Positions 1 to 9,500 of a stretch of DNA of 64,000 nt are shown piece by piece. Numbering within the stretch: the first letter of the stretch is position 1; each line of letters opens with the position of its first letter. The stretch comes from Alphaproteobacteria bacterium (GTDB lineage Bacteria > Pseudomonadota > Alphaproteobacteria > UBA9219 > RFNS01). The position numbers and the translations under genes were made by a program. Where the stretch lies: NCBI GenBank assembly GCA_037200005.1, contig JBBCGY010000001.1:788416-852415 (forward strand), written 5' to 3'. The notes under the pieces were generated by a model, which saw only the letters and a program-made list of their open reading frames with translations, was not told the DNA's origin and ran no database searches.

Positions 1-873
1 CTGAGTTGCGGTTTCGGCAACGCCGGTCAGGAAAAATTTGATCCAGGACTCCCAATCGCCGGTTTCGCGCACGGCCTGCAAATGGTCGTAATAGGCTTGG
101 CGGTTGGCCTTTAGATAAAGGCTGAGATAGAGCAGGGGCGTTTTCAGCACGCCCTCAACGCAGAGAATGAATGTGATCAGCAGCCGCCCCAGACGGCCAT
201 TGCCGTCGAGAAAGGGATGGATGGTCTCGAACTGCACATGCGCCAGTGCTGCTTTGATGAGAGCCGGGAGCGGGGTCTTCTCGTCATGCAAGAATTTCTC
301 GAACTGTCCGAGCGTATCCATCAGCTTTTCTGGCGGCGGCGGCACAAAGCGGGCATTGCCGGGACGCGAGCCGCCAATCCAGTTCTGCGATTTTCGGAAT
401 TCGCCCGGCATTTTATGGCCGCCCCGGGCGTTGCTCATCAGCTTCTCATGGATCTCCCGCATCAGGCGCAGAGACAGCGGAAACTCCTTCAGCCGCTCCA
501 GCCCGTAATTCATCGCCGCGACGTAACAGGAGACTTCCGTCACATCATCCATCGGCACGCCGGGCACCTCATCCGTCTCGAACAGCAGCAGATCGGACAG
601 AGAAGACTGCGTGCCCTCGATCTGCGAAGACAGCACGGCCTCCTTGCGGATATACATATAAAGGAACAAAGCCGGGTCCGGCAGCACCATGCTCATGCCG
701 TCGAGCCGGCCTAGCGCCGTATTCGCTTTGTCGAGCAGCGGATAAAGCTCCTCCATCCGCAGCGGCGGATCGGGCGGCAATTTAGGCGGCAGGTACGCCT
801 TGTAAGGCTCGTTGCCAGCGGCGGAGCATTTAACATAGCGCCCAATGCGCTTATTGATTGGCTTGGCTGACAT
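1..873 (-). CDS. Fic family AMP-transferase-like protein (3' end cut by window edge)
   Basis: Reading leftward from the ATG at 873 there is an open frame of 291 codons that runs off the window. It carries the Fic core motif HPFLDGNGRLGR, in which His is the catalytic base and the Asp/Gly/Asn/Arg residues hold the anion. An N-terminal SSQIEGTQSS segment matches the inhibitory (S/T)xxxE(G/N) helix of class II Fic proteins, which autoinhibit in cis. Members usually transfer AMP from ATP to protein Ser/Thr/Tyr. The N-terminal part resembles the Fic_N domain of stand-alone enzymes of about 370-390 residues, so roughly 80-100 residues are missing. No FicA-type antitoxin gene lies upstream, which fits cis inhibition. 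The target is unknown. Confidence 0.9.
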   Translation of the reverse strand, partial: MSAKPINKRIGRYVKCSAAGNEPYKAYLPPKLPPDPPLRMEELYPLLDKANTALGRLDGMSMVLPDPALFLYMYIRKEAVLSSQIEGTQSSLSDLLLFETDEVPGVPMDDVTEVSCYVAAMNYGLERLKEFPLSLRLMREIHEKLMSNARGGHKMPGEFRKSQNWIGGSRPGNARFVPPPPEKLMDTLGQFEKFLHDEKTPLPALIKAALAHVQFETIHPFLDGNGRLGRLLITFILCVEGVLKTPLLYLSLYLKANRQAYYDHLQAVRETGDWESWIKFFLTGVAETATQ

Positions 874-1558
874 GATCACAAGTAACAAAAATTGCGATTT
901 TCATTAGTTAAGCCAGATTAGCTCTCATGAGCATGAGTTGCAAGGACTCAAATAACGAAAAAGACTATATTTGTTATTTATTTTGACATGCTCTAAGGAC
1001 TCTTTTTAAGCCACACAGGCGGGAAACTGAATATTTATGGTGCATTTCAATATGATAATGACATAATAGATAAGAAGAAAAAACAGTATAGAGGGTTTTT
1101 TCGCCTCATCTCCGCCAGTCATTCTAAACGATGCACAGCCACTTCCGTTTTGCGCCGGAATACCCGTAAAGATCAAAAGGCAAAGCAACGAAAATGCCAG
1201 AACATTCCTGCACACTGCTTGGCTTCTGATCGGTTGGATAGCCTTCATCCTTGTCCTTCCGGTAATATCGATTTCGTTAGACCAGCATTGCTTTCTAGCG
1301 GCTGTCCCCGCAAGCAAAAAACCTTGCTGGGCGTTCGTTGTCGCATTAAGGCCGGAGGCTCGGTTGCGCGATACTTCCTGGTTTTCCCCCATCTCCCATC
1401 ATTTTCCCCATGTGGAAAGCGTTGCGGCGAAAAACCCCCCATGTTGGGGGCTAACGTATCGCAAACTTGTCCACCTTTATGCCTTAATTTAGGTTCATCC
1501 TTCCTATCGGCGCCCTTTGCGGATGCTGGCTAATCCATCTGGGGAACGACCGACCTTC
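874..1558. other. Gap between fic and macA, AT-rich on the left
   Basis: This 685 bp stretch separates two divergently transcribed genes. Bases about 880-1100 are clearly more AT-rich than the surroundings and could hold the fic promoter. One weakly supported small minus-strand gene is listed separately. I see no tRNA, strong hairpin or operator. The remaining open frames here overlap each other on opposite strands and lack convincing protein character. Confidence 0.5.
1006..1248 (-). CDS. Possible 80-residue membrane protein, unrecognised
   Basis: An open frame starts at an ATG at 1248 behind a good ribosome-binding site (AAGGA, five bases upstream). The product has a basic N-terminus, one hydrophobic segment at about residues 16-32 and a second near residues 53-68, so it could be a small two-pass inner membrane protein or a secreted peptide with a tail anchor. 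Several Cys residues are present. I recognise no family. The AT-rich base composition differs from neighbouring genes, so it may be a recent acquisition or simply not a gene. Confidence 0.3.
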   Translation of the reverse strand: MKAIQPIRSQAVCRNVLAFSLLCLLIFTGIPAQNGSGCASFRMTGGDEAKKPSILFFLLIYYVIIILKCTINIQFPACVA

Positions 1559-2758
1559 ATGAAACGCCGATTCTTATCACGTCCCGTTCTGGTTTTCGCG
1601 GCGCTGGCCTTGCTTGGCGCCGGCGGCTTGCTTTATTGGCAGAAACCGGCTGCTGGGGCGGCGGGCGCGGAGATGCGGGCCATACCGGTGCGGCTGGGCG
1701 ATATCGAGGAAACGGTCACGGCGCAGGGCAAGCTGGAGCCAAGAGATTACGTTGATGTCGGCGTGCAAGTCTCTGGACAGCTTAAGAAAATTCATGTCGA
1801 GATCGGCGATCCAGTCAAGAAGGGCGATCTGATCGCCGAGATTGATCCGAGGGTTTATGAGTCGAAAGTCGCCGCCGACGAGGCGCAGCTGAAATCGCTG
1901 CAAGCGCAATTGGCCGAGCAGCAGGCGCAGGAAGCTTTCGCGCAGAAGACCCTCGACCGCAACCGCAGCCTTATCAAAAACAAGGCCATCAGCCAGGAAG
2001 CGCTCGAAGACAGCCAGACGGCCCTCAAGGTCGTGGAGGCCAAGATCGACTCTCTCAAGGCGCAGATGGACCAGCAGCGCTCCTCGCTGGACGGCGACAA
2101 GACGAATCTGAGTTATACGAAAATCTATGCGCCGATGAACGGCACGGTCGTTTCGCAGCCGGTGCGCGAGGGGCAGACGCTGAATGCCAGCCAGACCGCG
2201 CCGGTGGTCGTGCAGGTCGCCGATCTCGATATCATGACCGTGCGCGTCCAGGTCGCCGAAGCCGATGTGATGCGCCTTGCCGCGCAAATGGATGTCTATT
2301 TCACCACGCTCGGCGCGGACGACCGCAAATGGCACGGCAAGGTACGCCAGATTCTGCCGACGCCCGAGACCATCAACGACGTCGTGCTGTATGACGCGTT
2401 GGTGGATGTCGAGAATACCAATTATCTGCTCATGACCGGCATGAGCGCGCAGGTCTTCTTCATCGTCGGTGCGGCGCATAACGTGCCCGTCATTCCCGTG
2501 CGCGCCCTCGGCAAGCCCGCGGACGCGCAGGTAGCGGAGGGCGCCGGCGCGTCCTATCAGGTCAGCGTGGATAATAACGGCCGGCGCGAAGAGCGCACCG
2601 TGACGGTCGGGCTGATGACGCGCACGCTGGCCGAGGTGAAATCGGGCCTGAGCGAAGGCGAAAAAATTCTCGTGCCGGAGCCGGCGAAAAAATCTTCCGG
2701 CGGCGGCGCTCGCCAGGGCGGCATGCCGGGCGGCCCAGGCAGGACGCCGCGCCTATGA
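1559..2758 (+). CDS. macA: MacA-type periplasmic adaptor (membrane fusion protein)
   Basis: This is a HlyD/RND-type adaptor of about 399 residues that links an inner membrane MacB ATPase to an outer membrane channel. After a short N-terminal hydrophobic anchor (residues about 5-20) come a biotinyl-lipoyl-like segment (VGVQVSGQLKKIHVEIGD), a long alpha-helical hairpin rich in Gln, Ala and Lys (about 100-190), the second lipoyl half (YTKIYAPMNGTVVS) and beta-barrel domains. The C-terminus is Gly/Pro-rich. I chose the ATG at 1559 because it precedes the basic anchor; an in-frame ATG at 1523 is possible. Its stop overlaps the macB start (ATGA), so the two are translationally coupled. The substrate could be a macrolide, lipopeptide, siderophore or small peptide. 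Confidence 0.93.
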   Translation: MKRRFLSRPVLVFAALALLGAGGLLYWQKPAAGAAGAEMRAIPVRLGDIEETVTAQGKLEPRDYVDVGVQVSGQLKKIHVEIGDPVKKGDLIAEIDPRVYESKVAADEAQLKSLQAQLAEQQAQEAFAQKTLDRNRSLIKNKAISQEALEDSQTALKVVEAKIDSLKAQMDQQRSSLDGDKTNLSYTKIYAPMNGTVVSQPVREGQTLNASQTAPVVVQVADLDIMTVRVQVAEADVMRLAAQMDVYFTTLGADDRKWHGKVRQILPTPETINDVVLYDALVDVENTNYLLMTGMSAQVFFIVGAAHNVPVIPVRALGKPADAQVAEGAGASYQVSVDNNGRREERTVTVGLMTRTLAEVKSGLSEGEKILVPEPAKKSSGGGARQGGMPGGPGRTPRL

Positions 2759-4725
2759 CGGAGGCCGTCCCGCTTCTCGAACTCGTCGATGTTTCCAGGC
2801 AGTATCAGAGCGGCGACACCGTGGTGCGCGCCCTTGACGGCGTGTCCTTGGTCATCCGCCATGGCGAATTCGTCGCCATTATGGGGCAATCGGGGTCGGG
2901 AAAATCGACGCTGATGAATATCATTGGGTGCCTCGATAAGCCCAGTATAGGCACATACAGCATATTAGGACGCGTCGTGAACGGGCTGGACAGGGACAGC
3001 CTTGCCACGCTCCGGCGCGATACGTTCGGGTTTATTTTCCAGCGTTACAATCTGCTCGCGACGGCCAGCGCCGAGGAGAATGTCGAAATTCCGGCGATCT
3101 ATGCGGGCGCGACGAAGCAAAACCGGATGGAGAAAGCGAAACGCCTGCTCGAGCAATTGGGACTGGGCAGCCGCGTCACCCATCGTCCCGCGGAACTGTC
3201 GGGCGGGCAGCAGCAGCGGGTGGCGATCGCCCGCGCGCTGGTCAACGATCCGGCGGTCATTCTGGCCGATGAGCCGACGGGCGCGCTCGACAGCAAAAGC
3301 GGCAGCGAAGTCATGGCGCTGCTGAAGGCGCTGCATGGGGAAGGGCGGACCGTCATCCTCATCACGCATGACGAGCATGTGGCCAGGAACGCCCGCCGCA
3401 TCGTCCGCCTCGCCGACGGGCGCGTCCTTGATGATGCGCCCGTCGGCGGGCGCAGCGACGACGCGCCGGAGAATGCCGATATCATCGAGGGCGCGCTCAT
3501 CGCGGGAAAACACGACATGCGCGCGGTCAGCGCCATACCGGAGCTTGCCGAAACCGCGAAAATGGCTTTTCGGGCGCTGCGGGTGAATTTTTTCCGCACG
3601 CTGCTCACGTTGCTCGGGATCATCATCGGCGTCGCGTCGGTCGTCGTCATGCTGGCGGTGGGCGACGGCAGCAAGCAGAAAGTGCTCGACCAGATTTCCG
3701 CGATGGGCACCAATCTTTTGTCGATCCGCCCCGGCGCGCCCGGCGTAAGATCGAGCGGCGACAACGCCACGCTGCTGCCGGACGATGCCGTGGCGATCCG
3801 GCGGTTGCCGAACGTCCATAGCCTGGTCGAAGAGCGCAGCAGCCGCCAAACCGTTCGCCATGGCAACATCGATTACGCCACCAGCATTCAGGGCACGGGT
3901 TACGCGCTGCCGGAAACGCGTGACTGGCCGATGGCGGCGGGAAATTTTTTCACGGAACGGGATTTGAAGAGCTATGCGCCGGTGGCCATTCTGGGGCAGA
4001 CGGTGAAGGACAATCTTTTCCCCGGCAGCGCCAATCCGGTCGGCGCCTATATTCTGGTCAAGAACATTCCGTTCGAAATCATCGGCGTGATGGGTGCGAA
4101 AGGCGCGTCCAGCTTCGGCACCGATCAGGACGACATCGTCTTTATTCCCTATACGACCGGCATCATGCGCATCTTCGGCAAGACCTTCCTCAATTCCATC
4201 ACGCTGCGCGTCGACGATGTGAGCAAGATCGACGAGACGCAGGACGCCATCACCGCGCTTCTCATTCGCCGCCACCGCGGCGAGGATTTCAGCATCCGCA
4301 ACATGGCCTCTATCCTGGAAACCGCCACCAATACGCAGAATACGCTCACCATTCTTCTGGGCACGGTCGCGGCCATATCCTTGCTGGTGGGAGGCATCGG
4401 CGTGATGAATATCATGCTGGTCAGCGTGACGGAGCGCACTCGCGAGATCGGCATCCGTATCGCCACCGGCGCGCGGACGCGCGACATCATGCTGCAATTC
4501 AGCACCGAAGCGGCGGTGGTCTGCACGCTCGGCGGCCTGATGGGCGTCTTTACCGGCTTTCTGATCGGCTTTTGCCTCAAGTTTTTCGATGTCGAGGTCG
4601 TGTTTTCGGCGATGCCGGTTTTGCTTGCCTTTACCTGCGCGGTGGGCACCGGATTGCTGTTCGGCTATCTGCCGGCGAAGAAGGCCGCCGCGCTCGACCC
4701 GGTTATCGCTTTGGCCTCGGAATGA
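2755..4725 (+). CDS. macB: MacB-type ABC transporter, fused ATPase and permease
   Basis: The 656-residue protein has an N-terminal ABC ATPase with Walker A GQSGSGKST (about residue 44), signature LSGGQQQR (about 148) and Walker B/D-loop ILADEPTGALD (about 168). A linker leads to the MacB permease: TM1 near residues 282-300, a large periplasmic domain, and three more TM segments after about residue 525, ending with the family motif PAKKAAALDP. This is the usual MacB layout and length. In known systems the dimer drives substrate from the periplasm through MacA and a TolC-like duct by mechanotransmission. Both ends overlap neighbours by ATGA, consistent with one mRNA and fixed stoichiometry. Confidence 0.96.
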   Translation: MTEAVPLLELVDVSRQYQSGDTVVRALDGVSLVIRHGEFVAIMGQSGSGKSTLMNIIGCLDKPSIGTYSILGRVVNGLDRDSLATLRRDTFGFIFQRYNLLATASAEENVEIPAIYAGATKQNRMEKAKRLLEQLGLGSRVTHRPAELSGGQQQRVAIARALVNDPAVILADEPTGALDSKSGSEVMALLKALHGEGRTVILITHDEHVARNARRIVRLADGRVLDDAPVGGRSDDAPENADIIEGALIAGKHDMRAVSAIPELAETAKMAFRALRVNFFRTLLTLLGIIIGVASVVVMLAVGDGSKQKVLDQISAMGTNLLSIRPGAPGVRSSGDNATLLPDDAVAIRRLPNVHSLVEERSSRQTVRHGNIDYATSIQGTGYALPETRDWPMAAGNFFTERDLKSYAPVAILGQTVKDNLFPGSANPVGAYILVKNIPFEIIGVMGAKGASSFGTDQDDIVFIPYTTGIMRIFGKTFLNSITLRVDDVSKIDETQDAITALLIRRHRGEDFSIRNMASILETATNTQNTLTILLGTVAAISLLVGGIGVMNIMLVSVTERTREIGIRIATGARTRDIMLQFSTEAAVVCTLGGLMGVFTGFLIGFCLKFFDVEVVFSAMPVLLAFTCAVGTGLLFGYLPAKKAAALDPVIALASE

Positions 4726-6104
4726 TCATGCGCCGCATCATATTATCCTTTTTCATTCTGTCGCTCTCCGCATGCACTTTGGCGCCGGACTATGAACGGC
4801 CTGCTATCGATGCGGGCGCGAACTGGAAGGATATGGCTGCGCCCGAAGCCTCTGCCAATAACGAACCCCCGGTTTCACCGGCCTGGTGGCAGGACTATCA
4901 GAGCGGCGTGCTGAACCAATTGGTGCCCAAGGCGCTGGCGGGCAATAACGATCTGCTGGCCGGGTTTCAGCGCATCGAGCAGGCTCGCGCCGCCGTGACC
5001 AAAAGCGAAGCCGATCTGTTTCCGCAAGTCAGCGCTTCGGCAAGCCAGACGAAAGACCGCCAGGAAAGAAGCGGCATCGTGACCCGGAGCGACGGCAACA
5101 ATATCGGGTTTTCGGTTTCTTACGAAGTCGATCTGTTCGGCAGGATACGCTCCGGCGCGGCGGCGGCGCAGGCGGATTACGAGGCCAGCCGCTTCGATCA
5201 CGAAAGCCTGAAAATAATTACGGCCGCCGCCGTGGTCGAAGCTTACGCGCAGGCGCTGGCGATGACCGAACGGCTCCGCGTCGCCGACGATAACCTTGCC
5301 ATCGCCAAGGACGTGCTGTCGATCATCGATGCCCGTTCCACAGCGGGAACTGCTTCCGACCTTGAGCTTTCACAACAGAAAGCGGCGGTCGCCAGCGCCC
5401 AGGCCGCCATGGCGGCGCTGGCCGCCAATCATGACGGCTTTCTCAATCAGCTGGCCGTGCTTCTGGGCGAAGCGCCGCAGAATTTCCGCGTCGAGGAAGA
5501 AAATTTCTCCGCGCTGATTGCGCCGAAAATTGTTCCCGGCTTGCCCGCCCGGCTGTTGCAGCAGCGGCCCGACATCAGGCGCGCGGAAGCGAGCCTGATG
5601 GCCGCCAACGCGGATATCGGCGTCGCGCGCGCGGCGTTCTTTCCTTCGCTCACGCTCGATGCGGCGGGAATATTGAGCGGCAATCCGGCTTCTACGCTGC
5701 TCTCGCTCGGCGCGTCGGCGCTCGCGCCTTTGTTCAGGGGCGGGGCGCTGGAAAGCGATCTCGAAATCACCAAGGCACGCAAGGAAGAGCTGGCGGCGAA
5801 TTATCGTCAGACGGTGCTTACGGCATTTCAGGAATCGGGCAACGCGCTTTCCGCGCTGCGCGCCGCCGACAGCCGCGCGGCGCTGCTCGCGGACGCCGCC
5901 GCCGCGTCGCGCAACGCCTATAAGCTGGCGCGCTCCCGTTACGACAGCGGCAGCATCGATTTCCAGACTCTGCTCGATACGCAGCGCACGCTGCTGCAGG
6001 CGGAAGACAGCGCCACGCAAGCTCGCCTGGAACAGATCAGCGCCAGCGTTGATCTTACGAAGGCTCTTGGCGGCGGATGGAATGATCCCGGCCCGGTCGA
6101 TTGA
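4722..6104 (+). CDS. NodT-family outer membrane efflux lipoprotein
   Basis: This is a TolC-like factor of 460 residues from the ATG at 4722, which overlaps the macB stop (ATGA). The N-terminus is a lipoprotein signal peptide with lipobox LSAC followed by TLAPDYERP, a signature start of NodT/OprM lipoproteins. Two OEP repeats follow, with the SYEVDLFGR motif of the first and the LLQQRPDIRRAE motif of the second. The product should form the trimeric outer membrane channel for the MacAB pump encoded upstream. A start further upstream would lie inside macB and would hide the lipobox, so it is rejected. It closes the operon; the next gene is convergent. Confidence 0.95.
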   Translation: MIMRRIILSFFILSLSACTLAPDYERPAIDAGANWKDMAAPEASANNEPPVSPAWWQDYQSGVLNQLVPKALAGNNDLLAGFQRIEQARAAVTKSEADLFPQVSASASQTKDRQERSGIVTRSDGNNIGFSVSYEVDLFGRIRSGAAAAQADYEASRFDHESLKIITAAAVVEAYAQALAMTERLRVADDNLAIAKDVLSIIDARSTAGTASDLELSQQKAAVASAQAAMAALAANHDGFLNQLAVLLGEAPQNFRVEEENFSALIAPKIVPGLPARLLQQRPDIRRAEASLMAANADIGVARAAFFPSLTLDAAGILSGNPASTLLSLGASALAPLFRGGALESDLEITKARKEELAANYRQTVLTAFQESGNALSALRAADSRAALLADAAAASRNAYKLARSRYDSGSIDFQTLLDTQRTLLQAEDSATQARLEQISASVDLTKALGGGWNDPGPVD

Positions 6105-6265
6105 GACGGCACAAATTTCTTCAGACCAGATAATTTTCAGACCAGAATGTCCAGCCTCGTCGGCGGCGTGTTTTGCGATACGGTGTCTTGCGAGCTGGTC
6201 ACCGGATTTTTTTCCGGCGGGCCGGGCGAGGACTGGTCTTTTTTGTTCGATTTCGCCTTCTCGGC

Positions 6266-6469
6266 CTAAATTTTGGCCTCAAGCTGCTGCATCTGCTGCG
6301 TGTATTGCGCGATTTTTTGCTGTTTCGTCTTCTCGTCGTCCTTGGTGCTGGCTTTTTCCTCGGCGATTTTTCTTTCCAAGGCCGCCTTTTGCGCTTCCAG
6401 GCTCGCGACGGAATCATTGCCTCCAGACGGCGGTGGCGGCGGCGAAGCTGAGGCGGATACGATATCCAT
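6266..6469 (-). CDS. Small FlxA-like coiled-coil protein
   Basis: A 67-residue protein starts at the ATG at 6469, seven bases after AGGA. It begins MDIVSASASPPPPP, followed by a charged heptad-like helix with LEAQKAALERKIAEEK and a second helix TQQMQQLEAKI. The pattern (low-complexity head and two short coiled-coil helices rich in Gln/Lys/Glu) resembles FlxA-like proteins, but the match is by eye. It has no signal peptide. It lies between the convergent nodT gene and the end of ndvB on the same strand as ndvB. Function unknown. Confidence 0.55.
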   Translation of the reverse strand: MDIVSASASPPPPPSGGNDSVASLEAQKAALERKIAEEKASTKDDEKTKQQKIAQYTQQMQQLEAKI

Positions 6470-6561
6470 GACGGTTCCTGCGAGAGATAGAATAGCCAAA
6501 CCCGGCCAGCCGCCATTAGAGAGTGAAATTGTTTACAATTGATTAGAGCCGAAACCTAAGC

Positions 6562-9500
6562 TTAAAGCACAACATTAACAATATGTTCCATCCCATCGTC
6601 TTGGAGCGGGATGGCGGCGTCCGGCGGCAAGCTTTGGCCGTCCAGTTCGCAGGCGGTGACGGTGTGGCCCTTGCCGCTCCGATTTTGGACCTTGATGTGG
6701 TAGCGAGCGGATTTATAGCGATAGAGCATCTCGAAACCGGGCCAGCTTTGGGGAATGCAGGGTTCGAGGCGCAAGCTGCCGGCCTCGACCTGCAGACCCA
6801 AAATCGCTTCGATGCCGGCGCGGTACATCCAGCCGGCGGAGCCGGTGTACCAGGTCCAGCCGCCGCGGCCCATATGCTGCGGGTTGGCGTAAACATCCGC
6901 CGCGACGACATAGGGCTCCGCCTTATAGTGGAATACGGACATGCGCGATTCCGTATGCCGGATCGGGTTGAGCATATTGAACAGCGAAAAGGCTTTTTCG
7001 GTTTGCCGCGCCTTTGCCAGGGCGATGACCGACCACAGCGCGGCATGGGTGTATTGGCCGCCATTTTCGCGCACGCCGGGCGGATAGCCCTTAATATAGC
7101 CGGGGTCTTTCGGTGTGTGGTTGAAGGGCGGCTTGAACAGCAGCGCGATGCCCTCGTCCGGCATATGCAGATATTGCTCGACGGCCTGCATGGCGCGGGC
7201 GGCGCGTTCCGGCTGGGCGGCGCCGGAGATCACGGCCCACGACTGCGCGATGGAATCGATGCGGCATTCTTCGCTGGATGCCGATCCCAGCGGCGTGCCG
7301 TCGTCGTAATAGCCGCGCCGGTACCATTCGCCGTCCCAGGCGTTTTGCTCGACGGCTTCGGCCAGCCGGGTGCTGTGCTCCTGCCAGCGGGCGGCGCGTT
7401 CGGGCGCCAGTTTGGCCGCATGGGGCGTGAATTGCTTGATCGTGGCGATCAAGAACCAGCTTAGCCAGACGCTTTCTCCCTGGCCGTGCAGGCCGACGCG
7501 GTTCATGCCGTCGTTCCAGTCGCCGCCGCCGAACAGACTCAGCCCGTGCGCGCCGCTCGTCAGGCTGCGGTCGATGGCGAGCGCGCAATGTTCAAGCAGC
7601 GTGGCGATCCGCGACGACACCGTGGGCAGATAGAATGCCTCATGCTCGGAATCGGCGAGGACGCGGCCATCCAGGAACGGGACTTCTTCGTCGAGAATGG
7701 CGGCATCGCCGGTGACATGGATGTAATAAGCGGTGACGTATGGCAGCCATAGGGCATCGTCGGCGAAACGGGTGCGAATGCCTTGCCCCGCGTCGGCGGC
7801 CGAGGGCAGCCACCAATGCTGCACGTCGCCTTCGGGGAACTGCCGGGCCGCCGCGCGCAGAATGTGCTGACGCGTCCATTGCGGCTGGCAATGCGCGACC
7901 GTCATGACATCCTGAAGCTGGTCGCGGTACCCATACGCGCCGCTGGTCTGATAGAAAGCGGAGCGCGCCCACATGCGGCAGGCGATGGCCTGATAGAGCA
8001 GCCAGCCATTCAGCATGATGTCGGTGGCGCGGTCGGGAGTCTTGACGTGAATCTGGCCGAGCATGCCGGTCCAATAGTCTTTGACCTCGTCCAGCGCGAC
8101 CGCGACATGCTGCGCGTCGTATTTCCGGGCGAGCGCCTGGGCCTCGGCGGGATTCGCCGCCGTGCCGAGCAAGAGAATAAGCTCGACCTCCTGCCGCGGC
8201 TTGAGAACCAGCGTGGTCTGCAGCGCGGCGCAAGGATCAAGTCCGGCGCCGGTTTTGCCGGACAGGGCTTTGCTTTGCATCAACGCGGCGGGATGCTGAT
8301 AGGTGCCGTTGCGGCCGATGAATTCGCGCCGGTCGGCGGTCCAGACGACATGATTGGCGCCGAGATGGGCGAAGGCGATTTCGTCCGCGGCTTTATTCGT
8401 CCAGGCATTGCGGGCGAACATGGTGCCGGTGGTATTGTCCATGGTGGTGATGATGAGGCCTGCCGCGCTGTTGCCGGCGACGCCCAAGACCCAGTCATTA
8501 TAAGACGTGACCGACAGCCGCCGCGTCGCCGACGATCTGTTGACGATGCGAAGCCGCGTGATCTTCACGCTGTCGTTCAAAGGCACGAACTGCGTCGACT
8601 GGGTGAAAATATCGGCGATGGTGGTTTCAAAGACGCTGTAACCCATGCCGTGCCGCGCGATATAGGTCGCGGCTTCCTTGCGGATCGGCGTCGCGGCGGG
8701 AGACCAGATCTCGCCGCTGTCCAGATCGGTCAGGTAAACCGCTTCGCCGCTTTCGTTGCTCACCGGATCGTTCGACCAGGGGGTGAGCTTGTTCTCGCGG
8801 CTGTTGCCCGACCAGGTATAGGCCGCTCCTTCCGCGCATACGTGAAAGCCGAATCCGGGATTGGCGATGACATTGATCCACGGCGTGGGCGTGTGCTGGC
8901 CGGGGGCCAGGATGGTGACATATTCGCGGCCATGGGCGGCGAAACCGCCGATGCCGTTGAAAAATTCCAGAGCGGGGCGCTCGGCGGACGCGGCGGTCAA
9001 TCGCGCGGCGCGGCGCAGGCGCGGCGGATAAAAGACGATGTCCTCGCGGGTATTGATGTCGATTTGTTCCGCGAGGCTGCCGCGATGGCTCATCAGCACG
9101 ACGCGGGCGGCGGCTTGCAGCAGCTTGCGGGTCTCGACGGCGAGCTGGTCGCCGCGCAGCACGTAAATCCTGCCTTTGCCGCCTTCGCCATAGGCGCCGG
9201 GCAAAGCCTGGCGCGTGCGGACGAGCAATTCCATCTCATCCTGCAGCGTCGCCAGATAGGAGGTGGGCTGCTCGTTGATAATCACCAGATCGAACTCGAG
9301 GCCCTTCATCGAAAGATAGCCGTGGGCCTTGACGATCTGGCGCAAGGTTTTCATGTCGGTAGCGACATCGACGCGCAGCAGCAGAATGGGAAGGTCGCCG
9401 GAGATGCCGGCGGGCCATAAGATCGCCTGGGCGCCCGCGCCCGCCTTGATCATTTCCGATTTCGGACGGAAAGCCGGATTGGAATAGATCAGCGGATTGG

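Noticed and set aside
1150-1533. 127-codon plus-strand frame before macA
   Set aside because: It overlaps a better-supported minus-strand frame, has no family character and no good ribosome-binding site.
6105-6265. Terminator after the efflux operon
   Set aside because: CCGGA and TCCGG around a T run near 6225 form only a weak 5 bp dyad, too poor to call.
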